Assembly (NCBI RefSeq): GCF_003344965.1
Contig: NZ_CP031194.1
Span: 4,340,001-4,404,000, forward strand
Direction: 5' to 3'
DNA: 64,000 bases
Source of the DNA: Streptomyces paludis
Lineage (GTDB): Bacteria > Actinomycetota > Actinomycetes > Streptomycetales > Streptomycetaceae
Positions 36,323 through 44,703 of this stretch are shown here, in pieces (within the stretch, counting starts at the first letter, position 1; each line of letters begins with the position of its first letter). The translations under genes and the position numbers were made by a program. The notes below the pieces were generated by a model, which was not told where the DNA came from, made no database searches, and saw only the letters and a list, made by a program, of their open reading frames with translations.

Positions 36323-37374
36323 GCCGGCACCGCCTTCCGCCGTACGAGCGCCACCAGGAACGGCACCCCCAGCAGCGCCGTCGTCACCCCCGCCGGCACC
36401 TCGCCCGGCGGGAACACGACCCGGCCCACGACATCGGACACCAGCAGCATCACCGGCCCGAGCAGCGCCGCCATCGGCAGCACCCAGCGGTGGTCCGTCC
36501 CGACGGCCGCGCGCGCGATATGCGGTACGGCCAGCCCGACGAAGGCGATCGGCCCGGCCGCCGCGACCCCGACCCCGGTCAGCACCGTCGCCCCGAGGCC
36601 GCCCAGCACCCGTACCGCCGCGACGTTCTGCCCGAGGCCGCGCGCCATGTCGTCGCCGAGCGCCAGCGCGTCGAGCCCGCGCGCCACGTACCCCACCAGA
36701 ACCATGCCCACCAGCAGGAACGGCCATACCTGCCGGGCCACTTCGGCGTCCCGGCCCGCGATCGAGCCGACCTGCCAGAAGCGGAACTCGTCCAGCGCCG
36801 CCGCGTTCGTCGTCAGAACGGCCGTGGTCACCGACACCAGCAGCGCGTTGACCGCGGCGCCGCCGAGCGCGAGCTTCACCGGGGTCGCGCCCCCGCGCCC
36901 GCCCGCCGCGATCGCGTACACCGCGACGGAGGCGATCCCGGCGCCGACGAAGGCGTACCAGACGTACCCGGTCAGTGTGTGCACCCCGGCGAACGCGATG
37001 GCCAGCACGACCCCCACCGAGGCGCCCTGGCTGATGCCGAGGATCCCCGGGTCGGCGATCGGATTGCGGGTGATGCCCTGGAGCGCGGTGCCCGCGACGG
37101 CGAGCGCCGCGCCGACCATCAGCCCGATCAGCGTGCGCGGCACCCGCAACTGCCGTACGACCTCGGCGTCGTCGCTGTCCCCGCCGCGCAGCAGCGCGTC
37201 CACGACGGCCGAGGGGGCGACCGCGCGCGCCCCGACCGCGAGGCTCAGCAGGACCGCGAGCAGCAGGGCGACGAGGGCCACCGCGGTCCAGCCGGCACGG
37301 CGGACGGCAGGTACGCCCCGGCGGCGGGCACCGGTCTGTTCCGTGCCGTGGACCGGCGGAGCGGCGGCTGCCAT
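36319..37374 (-). CDS. FecCD-type siderophore permease (first)
   Basis: This permease of about 351 residues carries [24 protein letters not shown] and [26 protein letters not shown], the FecCD family core. ATG 37374 is used; TTG 37383 is an alternative and neither has a clear ribosome-binding site. It is the first gene of the import operon. No substrate-binding protein gene is present upstream or downstream, and I found no DmdR1-type iron box in the divergent region, so the binding protein must be encoded elsewhere. Confidence 0.93.
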   Translation of the reverse strand: MAAAAPPVHGTEQTGARRRGVPAVRRAGWTAVALVALLLAVLLSLAVGARAVAPSAVVDALLRGGDSDDAEVVRQLRVPRTLIGLMVGAALAVAGTALQGITRNPIADPGILGISQGASVGVVLAIAFAGVHTLTGYVWYAFVGAGIASVAVYAIAAGGRGGATPVKLALGGAAVNALLVSVTTAVLTTNAAALDEFRFWQVGSIAGRDAEVARQVWPFLLVGMVLVGYVARGLDALALGDDMARGLGQNVAAVRVLGGLGATVLTGVGVAAAGPIAFVGLAVPHIARAAVGTDHRWVLPMAALLGPVMLLVSDVVGRVVFPPGEVPAGVTTALLGVPFLVALVRRKAVPA

Positions 37375-37516
37375 CGGAACCAATCGACGAGAGGTGAGGG
37401 TGAAGGCCGGCTGAATCGACGGTCAGTCTAAGCACCCGGATCAAGCCACCCGTCTCCACCCGTCTCCACTCGCCTCCGCCCGACTCGCCCGCGATCGGCC
37501 TGGGCACAATGGCCCC

Positions 37517-38194
37517 ATGGATCCTTCTATGCCCCAGACGCCCCACACCACAGGCACGTCGCACGCACCCCACACCGCTCCCACCGTCGGCTTCGACCTC
37601 GACATGACCCTCATCGACTCACGGCCCGGCATCCACGCCGCGTTCACCGCGCTCGCCGCCGAGACCGGCGTCACGATCGACGCGGACCTGGCCGTCAGCC
37701 GGCTCGGGCCGCCGCTGGAGCAGGAACTGGCGCACTGGTTCCCCGAGGAGCGCATCCCCACCGTCCGGGACCGCTACCGGGAGATCTACCTCGAACTCGC
37801 CATCGCCCCGACCCTCGCCATGCCCGGCGCCCACGAGGCGGTCGCCGCCGTCCAGGCCCGCGGCGGCCGGGCGATCGTCGTCACCGCCAAGCACGGCACG
37901 AGCGCCGCCCTCCACCTCGACCACCTCGGCATAGAGCCGGACGCCGTCGTCGGCCAGCTCTGGGCCGAGCAGAAGGCGGAGGCGCTGATCGCGCACGGCG
38001 CGACGGTGTACGTCGGCGACCACATCGGCGACGTACGCGGCGCGCGTACGGCACGGGCGCTGTCCGTGGCGGTACCGACCGGACCGTGCGACGAGCAGGA
38101 GCTGCGCGCGGCGGGCGCGGACGTGATCCTGACGGACCTCACGGAGTTCCCGGCGTGGCTGGAGAGTTACGCGACGGAACAGGCCACGCGGTAA
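37517..38194 (+). CDS. HAD superfamily hydrolase
   Basis: This 225-residue protein has the HAD motif I FDLDMTLIDS with the nucleophile and acid Asp residues around residues 26-28. Motif II is IVVTAK, and motif IV is VYVGDHIGDVRGARTA. The cap domain (residues 40-95) is helical, as in phosphoglycolate phosphatase-like enzymes. Motif III Lys is likely in the QKAEAL stretch. The substrate is unknown. It is divergent from the siderophore permease operon. Confidence 0.9.
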   Translation: MDPSMPQTPHTTGTSHAPHTAPTVGFDLDMTLIDSRPGIHAAFTALAAETGVTIDADLAVSRLGPPLEQELAHWFPEERIPTVRDRYREIYLELAIAPTLAMPGAHEAVAAVQARGGRAIVVTAKHGTSAALHLDHLGIEPDAVVGQLWAEQKAEALIAHGATVYVGDHIGDVRGARTARALSVAVPTGPCDEQELRAAGADVILTDLTEFPAWLESYATEQATR

Positions 38195-38210
38195 GCGGCG
38201 CCGTACCCGC

Positions 38211-38477
38211 TCACGAGCCCCCGCCCGCGGCCTTGGCCAGCCGCCGCTGCGCGCCGATCGACCGCAGCACCCCCGCCCCGGCGATCGCGAAGCCGAGGCC
38301 CATCAGCATGCAGACGCCGTAGGCGATGGGCGGGAACGGATCGGTGCCGAGGAAGAGCGGCGCCACGGTGATCAGGGTCGCGAGGGCGCCCGCGATGAAG
38401 ACGATCGCGCCGATACGGACCAGCCCGTCGCCGGGTCCGGTCTCGTCCGCCGTACGGGGTGCAGGAGTAGCAGTCAC
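38211..38477 (-). CDS. Small two-helix membrane protein
   Basis: About 88 residues start at GTG 38477 (or ATG 38504, giving 97). Two hydrophobic segments are plain: IGAIVFIAGALATLITVAPLFL and PIAYGVCMLMGLGFAIAGAGVL. A basic C-terminal tail (RSIGAQRRLAK) would face the cytosol. I know no family function. It is convergent with the HAD gene. Confidence 0.7.
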   Translation of the reverse strand: MTATPAPRTADETGPGDGLVRIGAIVFIAGALATLITVAPLFLGTDPFPPIAYGVCMLMGLGFAIAGAGVLRSIGAQRRLAKAAGGGS

Positions 38478-38590
38478 CCCACCAGGGTAGTTCCCTGCGG
38501 ACAACAGCGGAAAGGAACCGACCGGCGACGTCTTGTCACCAGCCCCTGGACCATTAGCCTTGGACCAGTGCGGCGGCCATGGCCCCGCAC

Positions 38591-38633
38591 CACCGCTATC
38601 CAGCGCTATCCACTGCTATCCAGCGCCATCCAG
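38591..38633. repeat. 10-bp tandem repeats upstream of the cold-shock gene
   Basis: Four consecutive 10-base units of consensus CASYGCTATC (CACCGCTATC, CAGCGCTATC, CACTGCTATC, CAGCGCCATC) end 52 bp upstream of the csp start. One helical turn per unit would place them on one DNA face. They could be protein-binding sites or slippage products. Confidence 0.7.
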
Positions 38634-38684
38634 AGCCGTTTTCGCGCGCGCCAGCGCCCAACGAGTACGAGGACGAGGACAGAC

Positions 38685-39068
38685 GTGCCTACCGGCAAGG
38701 TCAAGTGGTTCAACAGCGAGAAGGGCTTCGGCTTTCTCTCCCGCGACGACGGCGGCGACGTCTTCGTCCACTCGTCGGTCCTCCCCGACGGAGTCGACGC
38801 CCTCAAGCCGGGCCAGCGGGTGGAGTTCGGGGTTGTGGCGGGCCAGCGGGGTGACCAGGCGCTCTCCGTGACGGTCCTCGATCCGGCGCCGTCGGTCGCC
38901 GCCGCGCAGCGCCGCAAGCCCGATGAACTGGCCTCGATCGTGCAGGACCTGACGACGCTGCTGGAGAACATCACACCGATGCTGGAGCGCGGGCGCTACC
39001 CCGACAAGGTGCACGGCGCCAAGATCGCGAGCCTGCTGCGCGCGGTGGCGGACCAGCTGGACGTATAG
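38685..39068 (+). CDS. Cold-shock domain protein with C-terminal extension
   Basis: This 127-residue protein starts at GTG 38685. Residues 1-66 form a cold-shock domain with RNP1 KGFGFLSRD and RNP2 VFVHSSVL, which binds single-stranded nucleic acid. The roughly 60-residue C-terminal extension (RRKPDELASIVQDLTTLLENITPMLERGRY...ASLLRAVADQLDV) is helical and amphipathic, so it may dimerise or bind a partner. Typical Csp proteins are about 67 residues. It is convergent with mqnD. Confidence 0.93.
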   Translation: MPTGKVKWFNSEKGFGFLSRDDGGDVFVHSSVLPDGVDALKPGQRVEFGVVAGQRGDQALSVTVLDPAPSVAAAQRRKPDELASIVQDLTTLLENITPMLERGRYPDKVHGAKIASLLRAVADQLDV

Positions 39069-39084
39069 GCCCGAAACCGGGCCT
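39067..39084. terminator. Terminator between csp and mqnD
   Basis: AGGCCCG-AAAC-CGGGCCT gives a 7-bp perfect stem that includes the last bases of the csp stop codon. It could serve both convergent genes. Confidence 0.55.
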
Positions 39085-39125
39085 CAGGACCGGGCCTCTG
39101 GCTATACGGCCTCGGGCGCCGGACC

Positions 39126-40028
39126 TCAGACGAACCGCAGCGCGTCCTGGCCGAGGGGCGGTACGAGCCCCTCGGCCGCCGCGCGCGTGAGCAGCCCGCG
39201 TACGGCCGCGTAGCCGTCGGTCCCGAGGTTCGCCGTGAACTCGTTGACGTACAGCCCGATGTGCTGGTCGGCGACCGCCGGGTCCATCTCCTGGGAGTGC
39301 GCCAGGACGTACGGCCGCGAGACCTCCGGGTCGTCCCAGGCCATCCGGACCGACCGGCGGATCGAGTCGGCCAGCAGCTCCAGCGTCTCGCCGCCCAGCG
39401 ACCGCTTCGCGATGATCGCGCCGAGCGGGATCGGCAGGCCCGTCGTGGACTCCCAGTGCTCGCCCATGTCCGCGAGGCGGCGCAGCCCGTAGTTCTGGTA
39501 CGTGAAGCGTGCCTCGTGGATGACGAGCCCGGCGTCCACCTTGCCGTCCCGTACCGCGGGCATGATCTCGTGGAACGGCATCACGACTACCTCGCCCACC
39601 CCGCCGGGCACGGTCTCCGCCGCCCACAGCCGGAAGAGCAGATACGCCGTGGAGCGCTCGCTCGGCACGGCGACGGTCTTCCCCGCCAGCCCGGCGGCCG
39701 GTCCCGGCTCGCGGGTGAGCACGAGCGGCCCGCAGCCCCGGCCCAGGGCGCCGCCGCAGGGCAGCAGGGTGTACTCGTCGAGGACCCACGGCAGCACCGC
39801 GTACGAGACCTTCAGGACGTCGAACTCACCGCGTTCCGCCATGCCGTTGGTGAGGTGGATGTCCGCGAACGTGACATCGAGGGCCGGCGCGCCCGGCACC
39901 CGGCCGTGGGCCAGGGCGTCGAAGGTGAAGGTGTCGTTGGGGCAGGGCGAGTAGGCGATCCGAAGAGCCTCGGAACCGGAACCAGAACCAGCCCGCTGCT
40001 GCGACTGCGACTGCGACCGCGACGTCAT
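39126..40028 (-). CDS. mqnD: 1,4-dihydroxy-6-naphthoate synthase
   Basis: MqnD converts cyclic de-hypoxanthine futalosine to 1,4-dihydroxy-6-naphthoate in the futalosine route to menaquinone. The 300-residue protein starts at ATG 40028 with a Ser/Gln-rich tail, then RIAYSPCPNDTFTFDAL, FADIHLTNGMAERGEFDVLKVSYA and VIHEARFTYQNYGL, which are family hallmarks of this periplasmic-binding-like fold. Its start overlaps the mqnB stop by the ATGA arrangement, showing coupling. Confidence 0.96.
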   Translation of the reverse strand: MTSRSQSQSQQRAGSGSGSEALRIAYSPCPNDTFTFDALAHGRVPGAPALDVTFADIHLTNGMAERGEFDVLKVSYAVLPWVLDEYTLLPCGGALGRGCGPLVLTREPGPAAGLAGKTVAVPSERSTAYLLFRLWAAETVPGGVGEVVVMPFHEIMPAVRDGKVDAGLVIHEARFTYQNYGLRRLADMGEHWESTTGLPIPLGAIIAKRSLGGETLELLADSIRRSVRMAWDDPEVSRPYVLAHSQEMDPAVADQHIGLYVNEFTANLGTDGYAAVRGLLTRAAAEGLVPPLGQDALRFV

Positions 40029-40777
40029 GACGCCTCCTCGAATACGGGGGTGAGCAGCGTGAACGCGTACCGCAGCGCGTCCAGCGCCGGGCCGATCCGC
40101 CAGGAGTCCCGGTCGCGCGGGCCCACGGTGTTGGAGATGGCGCGGATCTCCACACACGGCACGGAGTGGGCGGCGGCGGCCTCGGCGACCCCGAAACCCT
40201 CCATCGCCTCGGCGGCGGCCCGTGGGTGACGGTCCGTCAGTTCGGCGGTGCGGGCGGCCGTGCCGGTCACGGTGGAGACGGTGAGGACGGGCGCGAGGAC
40301 CGCCCGGAGCCGCGGATCGGCGTCGAGGATCCCCGCCAGCCGCGCCGAGAGCGCGGGCGCCGGCCGATGGACCCCACGACCGAACCCCAGCTCCTCGACC
40401 GGGAGATAGCCGTCGGGGGACCCGGCGCCCAGGTCCGCCGCCACGATCGAGTCCGCGACCACGAGCGACCCGATGGGCGCGTGCGGCAGGAAGCCGCCGC
40501 CGATGCCCGCCGAGACGACCAGGTGGTACGGCGGGTCGTACGGCGAGGAGGCCAGCGCCGTCGCCGTGGCGACCGCCGCCGCGACCGGGCCGACACCGCC
40601 CGCCAGCACATCCACGACCGGTATCTGTACGGACCCGGGCCGGGGCGTGTACTGGGCGAGGCCGGACACCTCGTACCCGCCCATCAGCTCCCGGACGCCG
40701 GAGGCGGCGTACCGGCCGAGCCCGGCGACGACGGCGTCGGCCTCCGCCGCCACCGCGGTCACCACGAGCACACGCAT
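40025..40777 (-). CDS. mqnB: Futalosine hydrolase
   Basis: MqnB removes hypoxanthine from futalosine to give dehypoxanthine futalosine for menaquinone synthesis. The 250-residue nucleoside phosphorylase-like protein begins MRVLVVTAVAAEADAV and has VVSAGIGGGFLPHAPIGSLVVADSIVAADLG. It also has the catalytic-region block EAMEGFGVAEAA and the C-terminal EIRAISNTVGPRDRDSW. It lies 7 bp downstream of the DUF2771 lipoprotein gene and overlaps mqnD. Confidence 0.96.
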   Translation of the reverse strand: MRVLVVTAVAAEADAVVAGLGRYAASGVRELMGGYEVSGLAQYTPRPGSVQIPVVDVLAGGVGPVAAAVATATALASSPYDPPYHLVVSAGIGGGFLPHAPIGSLVVADSIVAADLGAGSPDGYLPVEELGFGRGVHRPAPALSARLAGILDADPRLRAVLAPVLTVSTVTGTAARTAELTDRHPRAAAEAMEGFGVAEAAAAHSVPCVEIRAISNTVGPRDRDSWRIGPALDALRYAFTLLTPVFEEAS

Positions 40778-40784
40778 CAGCGGG

Positions 40785-41261
40785 TCAGGACTTCTTCAGC
40801 CGGAAGTGCCAGATACCGCTGACGCCCTTGCCGGTCGTCTCGACGACGCTGATCTGGACGGTGTCGACGGCCTCGCCGGTCTGGGTGGAGAAGAAGGCGC
40901 TGGCCGGGATGGTCCGGTACGTCTTCTTGTACGGCTCCTGCTCGGCCCGCTGGCCGTTGATGAAGAGCGTCCAGCCGTGCTCGGCGATCTCCGGATCGAC
41001 GCCGAAGCGGATCTTGTCGTCGGTGGAGACGTCGATGGTTTTGGTGGCCTTCTTGTTCAGGCAGGCCGCGGCGTCGTCGTTCTTGAGCGCCTTGCCGTCG
41101 TTGTAGCAGGCCGCCTCGGTGTTGACCGAATCGGTGCCCACCGTGACGGTCGAGAGCGGCGTCGGCTTGTCACAGGCGGCGAGGACGAGGAGCCCGGCGG
41201 ACACCGCGCCGAGCACGGCACCGGCCCGGCGGGACCTACCAGAGAGGAGCGCTACGGTCAT
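40785..41261 (-). CDS. DUF2771 lipoprotein
   Basis: This 158-residue protein starts at ATG 41261. The signal peptide ends in the lipobox LVLAAC with Cys30, so it should be anchored on the outer face of the membrane. The mature part is a small beta-rich domain with a conserved Cys pair (EAACYNDG, AAACLNK), matching the DUF2771 family of actinobacteria. Its close spacing to mqnB may only reflect operon drift. Confidence 0.85.
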   Translation of the reverse strand: MTVALLSGRSRRAGAVLGAVSAGLLVLAACDKPTPLSTVTVGTDSVNTEAACYNDGKALKNDDAAACLNKKATKTIDVSTDDKIRFGVDPEIAEHGWTLFINGQRAEQEPYKKTYRTIPASAFFSTQTGEAVDTVQISVVETTGKGVSGIWHFRLKKS

Positions 41262-41370
41262 GGGCCGAAGGTTATCGGTTGCCCGCGGCCGAGGGGCGAG
41301 GGGGTACGGCGGCGAGCCGCTTCCGGCCCCGGAGCGCGACCCGTACCGGCACCCGATCCTGCCCCGGCAG

Positions 41371-41402
41371 GGGATCACGCCACCCGGGGATCACGCCACC
41401 CG
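41371..41402. repeat. Perfect 16-bp tandem duplication over a stop codon
   Basis: GGGATCACGCCACCCG occurs twice with no spacer (41371-41386 and 41387-41402). The second copy contains the stop codon of the MFS gene on the minus strand, so an in-frame duplicate stop lies next to it. Confidence 0.85.
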
Positions 41403-42854
41403 AGGAGCCCCGCCCGGCCGTCCCGCCGCCCGCAGCAGCCCCCGTACGGCGGCGAGCGCGCCGAGCGCGACGAGGCCCGCGGCCACCGACATCCCCAGCA
41501 CGCCATTGAGCGGCAGCGCGATCCCGATCGCCCCGCCCACCACCCACGCCATCTGGAGCAGCGTCTCGGACCGGGCGAACGCCGACGTCCGCACCTCCTC
41601 CGGGACATCGCGCTGGATCATCGCGTCCAGGGACAGCTTGGACAGCGCCTGCGAGAAGCCCGCGATGGCGCACAGGACGGCCATCATCACGCCTCCGAAG
41701 AACAGCGCCGCCAGGATCGAGGCGGCGAGCGCGATCCCCAGCATGGTCGCGATGATCACCTCCGGGCCGCGCGCCTTCAGCCAGGCGCCCACCGCCGTAC
41801 CCAGCGCGTTGCCGGCGCCGGCGGCCACTCCCACGATGCCCAGCGAGACGGCCTCGCTCTGCCCGGACAGCGGGTGCTCGCGCAGCAGGAACGCGAGGAA
41901 GAAGATGAGGAAGCCGGAGAGGGCGCGGTGCGTGGCGTTCGCCTGGAGGCCGTGCAGGACCCCGGGCCCCACGGCACGCAGTCCGGGCCGCCGGGGTTTG
42001 CGCGGCTTGCCCCGCTTCTCCCGTCGGTTCCGTACCCGCTCCGCGACCACGCCCGGCACGGGCACCGGCACCAGCCGGGCCCGGCGCTCGCCCTTGGCCG
42101 AGTCCACCTTGGGCGGCAGCGTGAACGCCAGGACCGTACCGCCGAGGAAGATCACACAGGCGCCGTAGAGCGGCAGCCGGGGCCCGAACTGATGCAGCCC
42201 CGCGCCGATCGGCGCCGCGATGCCGGTCGCCAGCAGCCCGGCGAGGGTCACGCGGGAGTTCGCCCGTACCAGCGAGAAGCGCGGCGGCAGCAGCCGCGGC
42301 ACGACCGCGCTGCGCACCACTCCGTACGCCTTCGACGCGACCAGCACGCCGAGCGCCGCCGGATACAGCTCCAGGCCGCCGGTGATGACGGCCGTGGACA
42401 TGAGGATCGCCAGCACCGCCCGGGTCAGCATCGCCCCGGCCATCGCGGCGCGGCGGCCGTGCGGGAGGCGGTCCAGGAGGGGGCCGATGACCGGCGCGAG
42501 GAGGGTGAAGGGCGCCATCGTGATGGCCAGATAGAGCGCGACACGCCCGCGCGCCTCGTCCGTCGGTACGGCGAAGAAGACCGTGGACGCCAGCGCGACC
42601 GTGATCATGACATCGCCGGCGCCGTTCACCGCGTGCAGCTCGATCAGCTTCCCGAGCCCGGACTCGCCCGCGCCGTGCGCGTGCGTCGCCTTCCGTACGC
42701 CCCGGACGGCGGCCGTGAACGGCAGCCGCAGCGCGCGGCCGACGGCCCGCCCCGCCCTGCGGAGCGGGCCGCCTCTGCCCGAGCGGGACGACCTGACGGC
42801 TGCCACTCCGCCATAGTGCCCCAACGCCGGGTGGCGCGAACCGATCCCGGACAT
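41391..42854 (-). CDS. MFS transporter
   Basis: This is a 487-residue 12-helix protein. A basic N-terminal tail of about 75 residues is followed by helices beginning AVNGAGDVMITVALASTVFFAVP. A central cytosolic loop is very basic (RRNRREKRGKPRKPRR-type). It resembles DHA3-like exporters of actinobacteria, but I cannot name a substrate. ATG 42854 is used; GTG 42806 (giving MAAVRSSRSG) is plausible, and neither has a good ribosome-binding site. Confidence 0.82.
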   Translation of the reverse strand: MSGIGSRHPALGHYGGVAAVRSSRSGRGGPLRRAGRAVGRALRLPFTAAVRGVRKATHAHGAGESGLGKLIELHAVNGAGDVMITVALASTVFFAVPTDEARGRVALYLAITMAPFTLLAPVIGPLLDRLPHGRRAAMAGAMLTRAVLAILMSTAVITGGLELYPAALGVLVASKAYGVVRSAVVPRLLPPRFSLVRANSRVTLAGLLATGIAAPIGAGLHQFGPRLPLYGACVIFLGGTVLAFTLPPKVDSAKGERRARLVPVPVPGVVAERVRNRREKRGKPRKPRRPGLRAVGPGVLHGLQANATHRALSGFLIFFLAFLLREHPLSGQSEAVSLGIVGVAAGAGNALGTAVGAWLKARGPEVIIATMLGIALAASILAALFFGGVMMAVLCAIAGFSQALSKLSLDAMIQRDVPEEVRTSAFARSETLLQMAWVVGGAIGIALPLNGVLGMSVAAGLVALGALAAVRGLLRAAGRPGGAPRVA

Positions 42855-43243
42855 GACGACGGCGGCGCGCCCCCGGTAAGCCCCATTACGGGCGGACGCG
42901 CCCGAAATCTCTCCTCAACTCTCCTGGGACCGTCCCCGAACCGCCCGCCGCCCCTTTGACCATTGGGTTACGGCCTGGTTGCGGTGTGCGCCGAAGCACC
43001 GGAAAGGCGGCGCGCAGGTGGGCGGCGGGCGGCGGAGGGGGTAGCGTGCGTAGCGCGCCACCGGCGGTTGTTCTCGGCCGCGCGCCTCTTCGCCATCCCG
43101 CAGAATGGATGGAGAGAGGTGTGCCCGAGGAAATACGCGGGCGTGGACGTCGATGCGGCCCTCTGGTCCGCTCCGCCCTCGCCTCGTACCACCGCGAATC
43201 GGTTGGCGCACCCGTGAGACGGCGTAGGAGAGAAGCGAGACCT

Positions 43244-44224
43244 GTGAGTGCTGCGACGACGCGAAGCCGAACCCCCGACCGCCTGTGCGCCGAGGCGGTA
43301 GACCTCGCCAGGTCGGCTGCCGAGGAGGCGGCCGCGCCCGGGGTTGTCGGGGAACATGTCTCGGCGGTGGCGGAGGGGGACCGGGTCGTCACCCACTTCT
43401 TCGAGTGCAAGGAGATGGGCTACCGCGGCTGGCGCTGGGCCGTGACGGTCACCCGCGCCTCCCGCGCGAAGGTCGTCACCCTCGACGAAACGGTGCTGCT
43501 GCCCGGCCCGGACTCCCTGCTGGCCCCCGAATGGGTGCCCTGGAGCGAGCGCCTGCGCCCCGGCGACATGGGCCCCGGCGACCTGCTGCCCACCGAGGCG
43601 GACGACCTCCGGCTGGAGCCGGGGTACGCGGGCGAGGACGCCGGCGACGAGGCCCCGGCGGGCACGGTCCCGGCCGAGGCCCTGGCCTACCCCGAACTCA
43701 CCGACGACACCGAGCCGCTCGACCTCACGGAGACCCCGTACGAGCCCACGGCCACCCCGGACTCGCCCGCCGCCCCCGCCACGGAGTCCCCGGCCGTCCC
43801 CACCCGCTCCACGATCGCGGCGGTCGCCGAGGAACTCGGCCTGCGCCGCGCCCGCGTCCTGTCCCGCTACGGCCTGCACATCGCGGCGGACCGCTGGGAC
43901 GAGTCCTTCGGCGCGAAGACCCCCATGGCCCAGGCGGCCCCAGCCCCCTGCGTCTCCTGCGGCTTCCTGCTCCCGCTGGCGGGCTCGCTGCGCCAGGCGT
44001 TCGGCGTCTGCGCGAACGAGTTCTCCCCGGCGGACGGCCACATCGTCTCCCTCTCGTACGGCTGCGGCGGCCACTCCGAAGCCGCCGTCATGCCCAAGCC
44101 CTTGCGGCCCCCGCCGCCGGTACTGGACTCCATGGGCGCGGACGCGTTCCCACTGAGGCCGGCCCCGGACAGCGGCTCGGTACCGCTGGGCGACGGGTCC
44201 CCGGAGGACTTGGGCCACTCGTAG
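43244..44224 (+). CDS. DUF3027 domain-containing protein
   Basis: This 326-residue protein starts at GTG 43244 behind GGAGAG. The N-terminal domain (DRLCAEAVDLARSAAEEAA, then VVTHFFECKEMGYRGWRWAVTVTRASRA) and LAPEWVPWSERLRPGDMGPGDLLP are the DUF3027 hallmarks. A Pro/Thr/Asp linker leads to a C-terminal helix-turn-helix-like stretch (STIAAVAEELGLRRARVLSRYGLHIAADRW) and a zinc-ribbon-like CVSCGFL...FGVC. The domain mix suggests nucleic-acid binding; the role is undescribed. Confidence 0.85.
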   Translation: MSAATTRSRTPDRLCAEAVDLARSAAEEAAAPGVVGEHVSAVAEGDRVVTHFFECKEMGYRGWRWAVTVTRASRAKVVTLDETVLLPGPDSLLAPEWVPWSERLRPGDMGPGDLLPTEADDLRLEPGYAGEDAGDEAPAGTVPAEALAYPELTDDTEPLDLTETPYEPTATPDSPAAPATESPAVPTRSTIAAVAEELGLRRARVLSRYGLHIAADRWDESFGAKTPMAQAAPAPCVSCGFLLPLAGSLRQAFGVCANEFSPADGHIVSLSYGCGGHSEAAVMPKPLRPPPPVLDSMGADAFPLRPAPDSGSVPLGDGSPEDLGHS

Positions 44225-44703
44225 CCTTTCGGCGGGATCGCCTCCCGGCGGGGGCCGTGGGGCGTCTCGGGTCACAAGCGCCCCGGGTCCTCCGTCCGGT
44301 AGGTAGCCGCCGCGTGATGCACGCTCAACTCGCTGCCGTTGTTGCGCAGTCCCAGAAGTCACTGCCACGGCGGCCCACCCCGGCGCCGCGCGGGCGGTGC
44401 GCCCGCCCCCACCGGCGGGAGGGGGCCGGGGTCGCAGGAGGTGACGTCCCCGGATGTAGAGCGTGATTTGTGCCGCTGTACGGTCCGCAGTCGAAGAACC
44501 GGCCCGCACGCGGCGTAAATCGTGCATCCGGGGATGCGCCTCCGGAGTGCCCCGGCCCCCGGCACGGGCAAACCGACCCGCACCCCGCACCGCCAAAGAC
44601 CACGGCCCCCCGCCGGGAGGCGACTCGCCGGGAGGCGAGTCGCGGTACCTTCGGCCGCACGGGCGGCAAGCCGCACCCGTCGTGGACAGAGCGGAGTCAG
44701 AGC
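44225..44703. other. Intergenic region without a gene; several hairpins
   Basis: I see no credible gene in these 479 bases. GCGGGCG-GTG-CGCCCGC (44390-44406) may terminate DUF3027. GCATCC-GG-GGATGC lies at 44524-44537. A perfect 10-bp stem GCGACTCGCC/GGCGAGTCGC with a 4-base loop lies at 44620-44643, about 60 bases before the ATPase start, and probably sits in its leader. Confidence 0.5.

Noticed and set aside
37375..37516. Possible DmdR1/IdeR iron box upstream of the siderophore permease
   Set aside because: No TTAGGTTAG-type palindrome was found; the CTTAGACTGACC stretch does not match.
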